64,000 bases of DNA from Parastagonospora avenae f. sp. tritici 18332-5 (GCA_022559985.1 JAFJTR010000119.1:1-64000); one strand, 5' to 3'. Shown: positions 33,010 through 44,364, counted from the stretch's first letter. Notes: generated from the letters alone by a model not told the origin. Numbers and translations are program-made.

Positions 33010-34554
33010 ATGCTACTCCCATCAGAGCTTGGCGAAAAAGAATTCCTTTCTGCATTCTTCACAAAGTTTGTCCAACTCAGCAATCCCAAAGTGCACGTCC
33101 TTATTGTTGGTGCAGGCCTTGGTGGGCATAGGTTGATTCAAATCCATTTTTTCGACCCACGCGCTAATTTGATCACAGTCAGTCTAGCTCAGAACCTCCG
33201 CAAGAGAGGCATTTCGTTTGAGAGTTTTGAATGCGAATCTGAAGCTAAGGCTCGTTCCTAAGGATGGGCTATTACACTTCATTCGTAAGATGCAACAACC
33301 CACATGCACGACTGGAGCACTCCCTTAACTTGAAAAATGCATTGTAGATGCCCTTGTAGACTCTTACCCACCCGGTATGCCTCATTTGAGGGATTCATTT
33401 AACCATTTAACACTCTTACGATTGCCTGCTCAGGCTACCGTCTACGGCCATGGCAAGGAAGGTCGCTTCGGTTACCAGGTGAGCTTTCCTATTACATCGT
33501 ATGAGCAGTCACATATCCACGAAGCACTTGCTGACAGCTTCTTCTATTCAGGACTCTCCTGACTCACCAATAATCCGAGCTGAAAACCGACGTGTCCGTT
33601 CCTGGCTATCAACTAATATTCCTGTCCAATGGGGCAAGCACACTGAAAGCATCGCTCATGACGACGATGGTGTCGCGCTGAGCTTCAAGGATGGTACTAC
33701 TACTAGAGGTGACATTGTATTCGGTGTAGCCGGTATTGATAGTATTGGTAAGTGAGCTATCGTCGAAGAGACTACGTTATGTCTAACTTCGAAAAGTTCG
33801 GTCAAACCTCATCAACCGCCCGGCCAATGACTCTCAAAAGGTTATCCCTGTCGCCACCACAATCGGTGAGCTAGATCTTTCTGGTGAAGCTTTCAAGAGA
33901 CAGCTAGCTCTCGGCCATAGCGGCATCATGTGCATACGACCGGACCTTGGCTTCGTCAGCTTCACGTGTCTGCGCTTCGTGCACCCGGACGGGCTCTCGG
34001 CTCGCTACTACTTGAGCCTCATGGAGTACGACTCCGATGTTACGAAACCCTCCCAATGGCTGCAGATAGCTACCAAGAAGGAAAAAGTTGACCGCGCCCT
34101 CAAAATCACGGAGAAATTGCCGTTTAAGCTCCGCGAGATCTTCGAATTGACCAAACCAGACCAGATCCGCGAAGAGCAGCACGTGTGGCATGATCTCGCA
34201 ATCGGGAGCATCCCAGCTGGCCGCGTTGTCTTGATGTGCGACACCACGCACGCTATGATGCCGGTTCTCGGCGAGGGCGGCTACTATGCTCTTGTCGACT
34301 CGCTCGTCCTGGGAGAAATTCTAGGTCAGTTGGCGGAGGGCGATAACTTCCAAGACTTGGATGTTGTGAAGCGTATTACTGCCAATTACAACGATTCGCT
34401 CATTCAGAGGGGTCTTCAGGCTGTTCGGGACTCAAGGCGATTGAGGTTGGATGCTACCTGTTATGGTCCAGATGGAAAGCCGCTGGGCCCGAAGGAGGCG
34501 CCAACTACCAAGCCCCTGCAGGATATAGAAATTGTGCTTGGAGTCGGTGCTTAG
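33010..34554 (+). pseudogene. FAD-dependent monooxygenase, degenerate 5' half
   Basis: The 5' part reads the FAD motif VHVLIVGAGL, spliced at 33121/33179 to SLAQNLRKRGISFE. TAA at 33259-33261 then interrupts ARS-stop-GWAITLH, where glutamine is expected (CAA to TAA). The next junction (donor at 33285, GTAAG) does not restore the frame of DALVDSYPP, so at least one further lesion or mis-modelled splice exists there. From 33550 the exons are good: an intron near 33748-33797, then VRSNLINRPANDSQKVIPV and a long 3' exon. That exon holds the second FAD motif, here CDTTHAMMPVLGEGGYYALVDS, where PHBH-type enzymes have GDAxHxxxPxxGxGxNxAxxDA. Probably an inactivated aromatic-type hydroxylase. The 3' exon being open over 200 codons suggests recent decay. 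Confidence 0.75.
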
Positions 34555-35170
34555 GTGTATGTAGATTAACGCAGTGTTTCAACTTGACTCTCATTCAGAA
34601 TGAGGATAAACGGCTTGCTGCTTCGCTGTCCATGACACGACGAACTCGTGATGCTGTCATTAGACCTGTCAGTAATTAGCTAGAATGAAGGCCTGATTTC
34701 ACACTAATATCCATGCCATGGATCATAGCTCACACTTGTGTTTTGATTGCATGATAGAGTGCATTGGCAACACCTCTCACCGCCTCCTATCACAACTCGG
34801 TCAGGAGCCTATTAAGTAATTCAGGGACACGGAACAGAGTCATCACCATATAAAGGTTGATGAGACTCTTGCCTTGACTAAGAATTGGGAAGCGAGAAGA
34901 ATTTGAAAGGCTTCATGCTGCATATCGCAAGTCAACTGGCATACAAGTCATGGTCTGCCGGTCTGATCAAGTGTCACTTGGATCAACTAAACACATGACT
35001 GCGTGACTGACTATCGGTGTAAATGTAGAAAAACTCGATTGACATTAGAATACGGTATCACAGGCCGACGGGATATGACTACCTGAACATGCTGAAGTTT
35101 ATTCTCCGCCGTGTTACTTCCATCGCAATAGAGACATCTCGAGTTGCCTACTAGAATGATAATTGTTCAA
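34555..35170. other. Intergenic, no gene recognised
   Basis: About 615 bases between the broken monooxygenase and the 3' end of the minus-strand dehydrogenase. Nothing supported. Confidence 0.6.
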
Positions 35171-36061
35171 TCATTTTGCCGGTTCCTTGGGTTCAACACT
35201 GGGTCTCAAGATGACAGCAACAATGCTATCAGCAGTAGCTGCAGGCAACAACGCGTAAAGCATGTTCGTCTGTACAAGATGCCAAAAGTACGGAGTAACA
35301 GTCCGATGTCCGTACCCAACCCTTGCCAAGATCGTGCGAGCCATGATCTCAGCCGTTGGCATGAAAATTCCGGCTGACATGTTTGGATCTGCTTGTAACT
35401 GCTGAGTGTATGTGCCACCAACTACGACCTCAAGAATCTCGACCTTTGACTTGATCTCAGCTTGCTCAGCGGCCAAGGCTCGGTTCCAGGCGTGTAAGGC
35501 CCCCTTGCAGCCTGAGTATGCTGCCACGTAAGGCTGCCCAATGTTGGCTTGACTTCCACAAGTCACGACCAGGGTGGGTTTGGTCTGCCGCAAGAATTCA
35601 GGCAGGATAGCCCGCGTGAGCTGCATCGGGAACTGCACATTCATCGAAAACAGCTTTTCCATTTCAGTGGGTGTAGTGCACTCGAAATACTTGAAGTTGG
35701 AAGACAGCGGCGCAGTTCCACCCACATTGTTGATCAGCACCGAAAGCGGTATTTCGGAAACTTGTGCCACGATTCGGTCAATATCTGACTGTGCAAAAGT
35801 GCTGGCATCGACGGTGACTGTTCGAAAATGGCGTTCTGGGTGCGCTGTTTCGAGTTCTTCACGCACTCGTGCGAGTTTTGCTTCGTTGCGGCCATGTAGT
35901 ATAACGTTGAATCCGTGTTTGCTCAACTCGTCGCACAGTGACTTTCCGATACCGTCGCTTGCGCCTGTTACCAGCGCCCAGCTAGCTGCGCCTTTGGCAT
36001 CGTGATGTAGATATTTTGATATTCTTGAGGGGTAAAAGTAGTGGATCAAAGGAAGAGGCAT
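35171..36061 (-). CDS. Short-chain dehydrogenase/reductase (3-ketoacyl reductase or 17beta-HSD-like)
   Basis: Intronless frame; start chosen at ATG 36061 (MPLPLIHYFYPSRISKYLH), giving 296 residues; an earlier ATG at 36190 is also in frame. It has the cofactor motif VTGASDGIGKSL, the NNVGG motif, catalytic Ser in VVTCGSQ and YSGCK (YxxxK). The order matches very-long-chain 3-oxoacyl-CoA reductase/17beta-hydroxysteroid dehydrogenase-type SDRs, but the usual long N-terminal membrane anchor is short or missing with this start. The C-terminal LLPAATADSIVAVIL could be a membrane-associating helix. Substrate not decidable. The gene is intact. Confidence 0.86.
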   Translation of the reverse strand: MPLPLIHYFYPSRISKYLHHDAKGAASWALVTGASDGIGKSLCDELSKHGFNVILHGRNEAKLARVREELETAHPERHFRTVTVDASTFAQSDIDRIVAQVSEIPLSVLINNVGGTAPLSSNFKYFECTTPTEMEKLFSMNVQFPMQLTRAILPEFLRQTKPTLVVTCGSQANIGQPYVAAYSGCKGALHAWNRALAAEQAEIKSKVEILEVVVGGTYTQQLQADPNMSAGIFMPTAEIMARTILARVGYGHRTVTPYFWHLVQTNMLYALLPAATADSIVAVILRPSVEPKEPAK

Positions 36062-37256
36062 TCCACAAGTTGTTTGAGTATTCGGGCTGATTATTGATGG
36101 TTGAGGGCGTGAAAGTTGCAGTATCGTGAGTATGAACCTTATGAGCGCGCACACCCAGGCTGGGCGAGTGGTACTTGTATCTGAGCGCATGCGCAAGTTC
36201 CGACTTGAAACCACCGTCGAGTGCCTTCATCGTTGCTGCCCGGATGTTGTTCGAGGAAACTCGGAGCATTGTTCTACTTTGTACGGGGCAACGTTGCCCC
36301 GCTTTCTCTACCGTAGCAAAGTTATGCCGACTGGACTCGGTATGAACGTTCGACGTGCAATTTGGGATAGATCAGCGGCTGATCAGCGATGGGGTCTATA
36401 CCTACTGAATCTCATGCTGCGTCAGCCTTTCCGACATGCGATTCTTTGTTGCGTTGTTCAGAGTGGCTTCACCTGCAGTAGCTGCCGCTATCCTGGCCGG
36501 TGTGTCAGCCACCCCAGCATTTACGGATGCTTACAATGGTATGCAGAAGGTTGCAATAAGTGTTCGGAGGTGTACTGAAATCACGCGACATGCAGCATTA
36601 CGTAACCCACTCATGAGAATGGGCCGATCCTAAATCACGACATGGAGAAAGAGCCTTGCGTCAGACACCTTGGAAGAAATGAAGATTTTTCGAGGGGGTT
36701 CAGGAACATTGACAACTATTAGTACCCGATGGTAATTCAGATCAAGTCTGGCCAGGTCGAGTGATTGTGCTAATCACGCGAGATGGCCCTTGCTCTTCTT
36801 CTATCTACCAGTCTCCGTTGCTGCAATTCGCAAGATCCTATTTTGAATTTCTGGTCAAATCAGTGTAGCGGTCATATGCGACCCGTGTGCGAGGTTTTGG
36901 GAGAAGGTGTAACGTCATGATGAACAAAAAAGCAAAACTATCCATCGCTATCCAAGCGAGTACACAAGCTTATAGAATGAAACAGTCTGCTGCCGCTCAA
37001 CGTTCGGACCTTTAGTAATATCCTCCTATCCACCTTCAAAATCCGGGTAGCTTGAGTATACTCTACGTCCATAAAAACTTTGCTATTACGTGGTTCAATG
37101 CAAGCAACCACAAGTGGTTGATAGGAAATGGGCGTCGTCACACTAGAGTCTTCCGGGATGGCTCGAGCGAGCAATGGCTAGTACATATTTCTTCTATTTC
37201 CACTATTTCTCGTCCCTAGTAGTCCTAGTTTTACGCCTGCATACTGACATGTTTCC
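36062..37256. other. Intergenic with one signal-peptide-like fragment
   Basis: About 1.2 kb. A frame from ATG 36436 to 36633 starts MRFFVALFRVASPAVAAAILAGVSATPA, resembling a secretion signal, then loses any pattern. A GTATGC donor-like site follows YN. It may be a stranded first exon or chance. The rest has no supported gene. Confidence 0.4.
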
Positions 37257-38249
37257 TCACTTCTTTCTTTGCAGCCTCAAAATCTCTCTCGCCACTTCTT
37301 CAAACTCCTCCCGAAATTGCAACACCTCCAACCACCGCCCCGGAATCCCCTCCACACCATCCCTCGCCCCCAACAACCCTCCCGCAATCGCCCCATTTGT
37401 ATCCGTATCATCCCCAAGCCTCACCACATCCACCAACACATCCTCCAACCCGCGTTTATCCAGCACCGCGGCAATCGAAATCTTCAAGCTATCGAGCACA
37501 TACCCCGTCGGCGAGAAGCCATGGTTTTCTGGACCCTCATTGGCCATTTTCTCAACATCCATTTTCTCGCCTTTTTCAATAGCGGCTGCAACATCCTCCC
37601 CCTGTAAGTCCAGCGCAATACTCTTCCCAATCTCCACGGCTTCGACCGCATTCTTCCCCTCCACCAGCGCCGCCACAATCTCATTGTACGCCGCACACGC
37701 CACCATGCACCGCTCGTCGTCGTGCGTGAATTCACTAATCGCCATCGATTCCGCCACGCGCTTCTCACTGCCCGCGCCAAACAATCCCGTTGGTATGCAG
37801 CGCATCAAACTCCCGTTTCCCGCGTTGTCCGGCCCCGCGCCCGACGTCGTCGTGTCGCGCGAGTCTTTATATCTATGGATACCGGTACTCGTCGCGCCGC
37901 CAATATCGTCCGGCCACGAGCCCTTTCTGCGGCCTGGCCAGTCGCCGTCGCGCCACTTCAGCGCGTACTCTGCCGCGGCCTGCGCGATGTTGAAGCCCCC
38001 GTCGTTGGATTTGGAGCGGTCGAGGTAGGCGAGGAGCACGGCGCGCGTGAGGTCTGTGTCGTCGGTGGCGTGGCCTGCGGGCCAGGAGAAGGGGCCGCCG
38101 CCGATGATGTCGCGCAGGCCGCTGGGGTATTCGCGTATGACATCTGACCAGGGCATGAATTCGAGGGTGGCGCCGAGGGAGTCGCCTGCGTGGACGCCTA
38201 GCAGGGCGCCGAGGACTTTTGAAGTTCGGGGGTTGGTGGGAGGAGACAT
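37257..38249 (-). CDS. ADP-ribosylglycohydrolase (DraG/ARH family)
   Basis: Intronless, 330 residues, from ATG 38249. The start GALLGVHAGDSLGATLEF is the usual opening of the family. Metal-binding acidic motifs are in place: GHATDDTDLT in the N-terminal third and GDDTDTNGAIAGGLLGA near the C-terminus, with SGAGPDNAGNGSLMRC between them. These enzymes use two Mg2+ to remove ADP-ribose from proteins or to hydrolyse related ADP-ribosyl compounds, in the cytosol or nucleus. Length is normal. The gene is GC-rich and contains long antisense open frames, which look like compositional shadows. Nothing suggests damage. Confidence 0.92.
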   Translation of the reverse strand: MSPPTNPRTSKVLGALLGVHAGDSLGATLEFMPWSDVIREYPSGLRDIIGGGPFSWPAGHATDDTDLTRAVLLAYLDRSKSNDGGFNIAQAAAEYALKWRDGDWPGRRKGSWPDDIGGATSTGIHRYKDSRDTTTSGAGPDNAGNGSLMRCIPTGLFGAGSEKRVAESMAISEFTHDDERCMVACAAYNEIVAALVEGKNAVEAVEIGKSIALDLQGEDVAAAIEKGEKMDVEKMANEGPENHGFSPTGYVLDSLKISIAAVLDKRGLEDVLVDVVRLGDDTDTNGAIAGGLLGARDGVEGIPGRWLEVLQFREEFEEVAREILRLQRKK

Positions 38250-38907
38250 TGAGGTTTATGTAGAATGGAAATGGGTTGAGGGGTGCTGGGGTGGGGGGAA
38301 GATGGGGGTTTGGATAAGAGAGAAATGGGAGTAAGACAGGATTGAGTCATTGTTTTGAAGCAGGTCTGGTCTTTGTTATAACGGACGGCGATGCTGTAGC
38401 CTCACGGCGTGGTGAGCTGTTGCCTGGAATTAGCGCACTTGAAAATCGTGGCAAAGCAACAGCGTCTCATTTATGCTGGAAGGGAAAATCATGGCCGTGA
38501 ATCATTACGCCCATCTATTCCTATACGTTGCGCTTAATGAGCTCTGCGTTGGTTTTTGTCACAGAGTGTCGTAGTGATGATGTGCGTCGATGCAAATAGA
38601 GCGGAAGTATGCATCCGCTAGCCCAAAAGTAGTGCCTTGCATTCGCATACGACAAAACATCCTAAGTTACATGCCAACTACTTCTCGTGATTATTCTATT
38701 GCATCCTGACTATGGCGGTATATCTGGTCTTGGGGTCAAGATGATGCGCTTTAGATGTAATTGTTTGTTGTGGATAATACATGCTCCTGAATATAATTTC
38801 GTTTCAAGACGCCAGAAATGTGAGGTGCCTTCCTGCCGCGCTATGCCCTTATCCAAACCGCTCTTGTATGATGAAAAACGCCATGTATGCAAAATCACCT
38901 TCCCTCA
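38250..38907. other. Intergenic, no gene recognised
   Basis: About 660 bases: upstream region of the ADP-ribosylglycohydrolase and downstream of the APC/C gene. No other gene seen. Confidence 0.6.
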
Positions 38908-40844
38908 TCATCCATCATCCGAATCCACGACCATGCTCTCCTCCATCAAACTTTCTTCCTCCAGCCCCTGCGCATGCCGCCTCCTCCTTCCCCTCCGTCC
39001 CGCCACGCGATTCTGCTCAATTTCCCTGAGTCTGCCATTCATCCTGCGATCCAGCGCCTCTATTTCCTCGTCATCGCGATCTTCCAAGAGTTCGACGACA
39101 TGTCCTTTTTCTGTGGCCATGTCATCGCTGTTATCGAGCGCGCGGTTGAGTAGATCCGTAGCCATGGGATCCTGCGGCGCAACGGCGAGCGCCTCGTGCA
39201 GGACGATGACGGCGTCCCATTCGCGGCCGAGTTCCATGAGCACGAGGCCCTTGGCGGCGAAGACCGAGGGGTCTTTGATGCCGTGGCGCAAGACTTCTTC
39301 GAAGGTGATGAGGGCGTCGTCGAAAAGTTCTGCTCTCCTAAGCGAGTGTGCGAGGTTGATCTTTGTCGATACCAACGCATCTGGCTCGGCTTCGTTCTGC
39401 GCCGAAATTTCGAGTGCGCGCCGGAAGTACTGGCTGGCTTCGAGGAATTGCTCTTCGTTGTAGTAGACGACGCCGAGTTCGTTGAGCAGCAGGGGATCGG
39501 TTTCACAGAGGTCGTGAGCGGCTTTGAGATATTCACGGGCCAGGGAGAGGTTGTTGAGTTGCAGGTTCTGCATGCCGAGGAAGAGCTGGGGGAGGTGCGT
39601 GCCTTGGAAGAGGCGGGCGGCGGTGGAGTAGGCGGAGATGGCTTGGTCGTGCTCGCCCTCGGCGGCAAAGGTGTGCGCAAAACCTATCCACGCAGGGCCA
39701 AAATGCGGATCCATCATGGAGGACTTGGAGAAGTAGCGGCGGGCTTCGGCTATGCGTCCGATGGCGAGGTAGTAGACGCCGACAGCTAGCCACGAGCATG
39801 CCTCTTGCGGATTTGAGTCGGCGAGGTCGTGGGCGAGGAGGAAGAGGGTGTTTGTTTGGCCAAGTTCGTGGAGAGAGGCGAGGTGCACGGGCATGATGTT
39901 GAAGTTGTACTTGTCGTTCTCGAGCACAGACGAGGTGAGGGTCAGCGCATCACGGAAGCGACAGTGAGTAAACATGAGATCTGCTTTTGCGAGGAGAATG
40001 TCTGGATTTGAGCCAAGGTTGTAATGGGTGCTGAGGGTCTCGGTCGCACTCGCAAACTCTTCCGGCTTGGTGTATTTGGATAACCGCGTGGTGTAGAGCG
40101 TCTTGGTGAACTGGGCAGCTTCTTGCGACAATGAGGGGTTGTTGGCGACGTTGATGGTGTCGAAGTCGAGCGAGTCGAGGAACTTCCACTCCTCTTCGGG
40201 CGACATGAGCGAGTTCGCCATGAGGGCGTCAAACGCCTCGAAGCACTGCACGTCGATCTGCACCGCCGTCTTGTAGCACTCTTTGGCCCGATCGAAAGAG
40301 TTCTGTTTCGCAAAGCATAGCCCGCGCAGATAGCACATGCCCGCTTCCGACTTGATGCTGCTGATGTCTTCGCGATCACGCTCCTCGCTCGTAGGGAGTC
40401 GCTCATTACGCGATACATTCTTGTTGTGTCTTGCGCCTGCGCGGGTGTTAACGTCGACATGCCGCAGCTTCTGGCGAGCACTTCCCGGCGCCGAGATGAG
40501 ATGGGACGGGTTCTTGTCGCCGAGTATCTGCAGCGCCTCGTCTATCTTGCCAAGCTTTATCGAGCAGTGTGCGGCGAGATATTTGCATGTTGGGCTGCGG
40601 TCAATGAGGTTGCCGCGCGCGAGGAGAGACTGCGTGCGGTTGTAGTTGCCGGTACTGAAGTGCGCCTGTGCTAGCCAGAATGCATCTTCGTCTGAATCTA
40701 CTCCATGTATTAGTACACGGCATGTGCCGTCGCTGCGGGAAGCATACTGGTGAGCGCAAGCAGCTTGTCGGCGACAAATATGGCCGTGTCGTACTGGTTG
40801 CGATTGAGGGCTTCTTGCCGCCAGTCGCGGAGATATTTTTCCAT
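38908..40844 (-). CDS. CDC16: Anaphase-promoting complex subunit Cdc16/Apc6/Cut9
   Basis: Two exons, 40844-40748 and 40691-38908, give 626 residues. The protein is almost entirely TPR helices: FWLAQAHFSTGNYNRTQSLL, LRGLCFAKQNSFDRAKECYKTAVQ, WLAVGVYYLAIGRIAEARRYFSKS, PAWIGFAHTFAAEGEHDQAISAYSTAARL, LLNELGVVYYNEEQFLEASQYFRRAL and ALITFEEVLRHG. The order and spacing match Cdc16/Cut9, a scaffold TPR subunit of the APC/C ubiquitin ligase that drives anaphase and mitotic exit. The N-terminus MEKYLRDWRQEAL is the family's dimer-interface start. The C-terminus has a basic patch (RRGRRRRH) and an acidic end. Intact and ordinary. Confidence 0.93.
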
Positions 40845-41213
40845 TCCGATGCTGTCATGCGCTGATTATTCGATGTACGGTATGGGTATGCTGCATAAAA
40901 ATAGGGTGCGTGGGGTTGATGTTTTTCGGTGTCGTGGTTGCTATTTGCGGCTGCCGTGTGGTCTGACGCGCCTGGCTGACGCGCGAGCATGTGAGTTAAC
41001 GCGGGGTGCCTGCAGGGAAGCCGCCTTAGTCAGCCGAGCCGCATGGCACTAGCTAAACTTCCGCCTTCACTTCGACCTCAATCCCTCCTCCCTCACTCTA
41101 CAACAATCGCAAGCCACGTCAAATCCCTCCAGCCGCTGCTTGCACTACCCACAAAAGATCACGCGACCGCACCTTCACCCTCCCCCACAGCTCCACGCCA
41201 CTAGTCCGCGGCC
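40845..41213. promoter_or_regulatory. Shared upstream region of CDC16 and YJU2
   Basis: About 370 bases separate the two divergent start codons, so the promoters overlap or abut. No TATA box was noticed. Confidence 0.5.
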
Positions 41214-42074
41214 ATGTCTGAACGAAAAGTGCTCTCCAAGTACTACCCTCCCGACTTCGACCCATCCAAAATCACACGTACGCGCGGCCCGAAGAATGCC
41301 GGCCCCAAGGTACAGACGGTCCGCCTCATGGCTCCATTTTCGATGAAGTGCACCCATTGCGGCGAGTTTATCTACAAAGGCCGCAAGTTCAACGCGCGGA
41401 AAGAAACCACCGAGGAGAAATACTACGCCATTACCATTTTCCGCTTCTATATCCGCTGTACGCGATGCTCGGGCGAGATCACCTTCAAGACGGACCCCAA
41501 GAACATGGATTACGAGTGCGAGCGAGGCGCAAAGAGGAATTTCGAGCCGTGGAGAGAGGCCAAGCTCGCAGAAGAGACGGAGGAGGAGCGCTTAGACAGG
41601 CTGGAAAAGGAGGAGGCAGAGCGAGACGCGATGAAAGAGCTGGAGACCAAGGTGCTCGATGCCAAGACCGAGATGGCCATTGCAGACGCGCTCGATGAGA
41701 TCAGGTCGAGAAATGCGCGGTTAGAAAAGGCAGACCGAGATGGCGTCGAGGCAAAGATTGAGCCGGACCCTGCCGACGACCGGAAAAGGCGGCAGGAGGA
41801 GGAAGATGCCGAAGCAGCGCGCCAAGCATTTGCGAATCACACTATGCCAGATCTCGGAGAGGAAGTCATCGAAGAGGACATGATGGACGTGCCCATTGAG
41901 GCACCCGCATCGACTGCTTTCACCAAGAAGCCCAAAGAAAAGAAGGACTTCAGCGCTGCCCTTGGCATCAAGAAGAAGGCTGCCGCTCCAGCAGTTGCAC
42001 CAGTCATGACACCAGCTGCCCCATCAAAACTGTCCACCATGCTCGTTGCGGGCTACGATAGCGACGATGACTGA
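41214..42074 (+). CDS. YJU2: Splicing factor Yju2/CCDC94 (CWC16 family)
   Basis: Intronless, 286 residues. The N-terminus MSERKVLSKYYPPDFDPSKI is nearly diagnostic for the family. The CxxC pairs of the zinc-binding domain are present (MKCTHCGEFIY and IRCTRCSGEITFKTD), followed by YECERGAKRNFEPW. The remainder is a charged Glu/Arg/Lys coiled-coil (LDRLEKEEAERDAMKELETKV) and a low-complexity Ala/Lys tail ending YDSDDD. Yju2 joins the Prp19-associated spliceosome and promotes the first step of splicing in the nucleus. It is divergent from the APC/C gene. Intact. Confidence 0.95.
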   Translation: MSERKVLSKYYPPDFDPSKITRTRGPKNAGPKVQTVRLMAPFSMKCTHCGEFIYKGRKFNARKETTEEKYYAITIFRFYIRCTRCSGEITFKTDPKNMDYECERGAKRNFEPWREAKLAEETEEERLDRLEKEEAERDAMKELETKVLDAKTEMAIADALDEIRSRNARLEKADRDGVEAKIEPDPADDRKRRQEEEDAEAARQAFANHTMPDLGEEVIEEDMMDVPIEAPASTAFTKKPKEKKDFSAALGIKKKAAAPAVAPVMTPAAPSKLSTMLVAGYDSDDD

Positions 42075-42254
42075 CTTTGATAATGTGGCATTCCCTTTCC
42101 AGCGTTCAATTTCTTCAAGCATAGCGATACCAATTCGATACTTATTTGGCGCCCATCATAAGCCTGTCGCGCCCATGGCTACTCGACTCTGCGCCTCAGG
42201 CTGACACTGCGCTTTATTACAATGCGCTACTACTTCCATGATAACAACGCTCAA

Positions 42255-43999
42255 TTAGTCAGACTCCACTTCGGACGTCTTCTTAGCGTCGACAATCGGC
42301 TCTTTGATTACCACCTCCGCCTCTCCCTCGTTCACACTTTCTCCCTCCAGAATGACCGCCGTCTCGCTGTCGAAGCGATAACCCTTGAACTTGAGCGTCG
42401 GCACACAGTTGTCATACAGGTAGTCGAGCTGCTCAATGGAGAATCCCTTCATCTCTGGAACAATGAAGAAGACCCACGCCACCGTGACGAACGAGAAGAC
42501 CGCCCATATGAATCCCTGCGATGCAATTAGTGGCCGAGCTCTGAGCAATGTGGTTGTTACTTACAATAGTTCCGCCGAGGTTTCCATAGCCCTTGTCCTG
42601 TATATATGGCGATACAGACGTAATTAGTAACGAAACGCCGAAGCCGAAAAATGTCGCTATCGACTGCACCTTCTCCCTGTTTCTGGAAGGCGCTGCCTCT
42701 GCCGTCGTGATCCATATCAATGGTGATTGCACGCCAAACGAAGCCTGCCAAAGGAAGATGAGCGCGATCGATGCTTTGCCCTGCACCATGGACGGATTCT
42801 TGAATACGACAACCATGCTCGACACAATCATCAGAGTTGTACCGCAGAATAAAGCTGTGGAGATGAGGATTGGCCGCCGCCCTACAGTATCTGGGAGAAA
42901 GTGACCGCTCAGGATGGCGACGTAATACAACGCGTACAAGCCCATGATCACGGGAAACACATTTGTTACTCCGGTCGAGGTCAGGAAGGAGACGATGTAG
43001 CTGTTCATATACGCAGACCCCTGCGCTTGCTGCAGCGATTGAATGCCCACGGCAATGAGTAGGCGGCGTAGATCCGGGCCGCAAGTGAGATCGACCCAGC
43101 CCGACGCATCTTCACGGTTCCGCTCGGAATTAATAGCCATTTGGATATCATCGATGTATTTGTCTGCATCGAAGTCGTTCGTTGCTGTGGCGAAGATCCG
43201 TGTCGCTGCCACAACAGCATCAGCATGTCGTCTACACCGCATTCATCAATTAGCTATTACACGCTCTGAGAAAACGTTTGCCTCACCCCTTCCATACCAG
43301 CCATCTCGGGCTCTCTGGTAGTAATGGACACATGACCACCATAAGCGTAGGCGCCAGGAGCTGCAAGCCCATTGGAATCAGATATGCAGACGGCGTAGCA
43401 CTCTTCGACGATGCATACACGACGCCTGAAGCGAGTATGACACCGACGATCTGCACATTTTGATATACGGACACTGCGAATCCACGAGCTGTTCCCGTTG
43501 CCGTCTCAGAGAGGTAGATCGGCACGATGTTGACTGCCAGGCCCATAGCAATAGACGCAATTACCTTGCCTGCAACAAACTGCTCGAAGCGAGTGGTAGA
43601 ATTGACAGTGCTGGTGGTTTCGATGAGCACGCCGATGATGGAGACTATTCCCGTAGCCAGGAGTGAGAGCCGGCGACCGAGGAAGTTGTTGAGATACATT
43701 GCTACCAGGCAGCCGATCACTGTTCATATAATCAGCATCGAACTGCAATGTGAGAAGGAAGATATCTCACTGATGCCACCAGACTGCACCGAACTCCCCG
43801 CTGAAAGCTGCGCAGTAGACAAATTGCACGTCTTCACTCCCTCAACCATTACACAAGAGCCATAATCCTCCAAGAATCGCTGTGACCCTAGAATCGTTCC
43901 CCACCACCCATTATCGAAACCAAACAAGAATGCGCCAACAGACGCAAGTAACATGCATCCCGCGCCTGTGGGCGTAGTGCCGTGGAGATATGTAAACAT
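42255..43999 (-). CDS. MFS sugar-type transporter
   Basis: Four exons (43999-43771, 43719-43287, 43231-42565, 42515-42255) give 529 residues, all in phase. Sugar-porter signatures: ASVGAFLFGFDNGWWGTILGS in helix 1, NNFLGRR in the first loop, PESPRWLVWKG after helix 6, and FIVPEMKGFSIEQLD after helix 12 (family PETKG). About twelve hydrophobic helices can be traced. The last intron has its acceptor at GCATCGCAG, not the earlier TTGCTCAG, because only the former keeps GFIWAVFSFVTVAWVFF in frame. Belongs with fungal hexose/alpha-glucoside-type permeases of the plasma membrane; substrate unknown. It is divergent from the PhyH gene. Confidence 0.92.
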
Positions 44000-44364
44000 A
44001 ATTGAAATAATTAGAACCTCGGAACAAGAAGGAAGCAATTATAAACACGATCTCTAAACTTGAACGACAAACATATCCCCCTCCCCATTTCTCCCCCATC
44101 TCCGCACCATTCAGGATCGGATGCATGCGACCCTATCTCCCCGTCCCAAACGAGTATAACTCGCCCGACACTCGCCCGAGTCGCGGGCCAGATGGGCCAA
44201 TCAAGCGCTCTCCATACTACCATCGCGGATATCGCGTTCCTGTTGCTGATCAATGCCTCGTAGGTAGGGCGGGGGATGCATATATACCCGTACTCATTCA
44301 AAACCTCACTAAGTTATCGTTTTCTTCACCCAGCCAAGTTGTCATTCATGGGAAAGGAACAACT
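44000..44364. promoter_or_regulatory. Bidirectional promoter between the MFS transporter and PhyH gene
   Basis: Only 365 bases separate the two start codons. CGG-rich and CCG-containing stretches occur near 44095-44180, which could suit a Zn2Cys6 regulator such as the one at 45556, but no clear paired CGG site was established. Confidence 0.5.

Noticed and set aside
37269..38334. Long plus-strand open frames opposite the ADP-ribosylglycohydrolase (up to 284 codons)
   Set aside because: They lack motifs and exist because the GC-rich sense gene avoids stops on the other strand; the sense protein has all family motifs.
39196..39789. 197-codon plus-strand frame inside the APC/C gene
   Set aside because: Antisense shadow of TPR coding sequence; no independent motif or start context.
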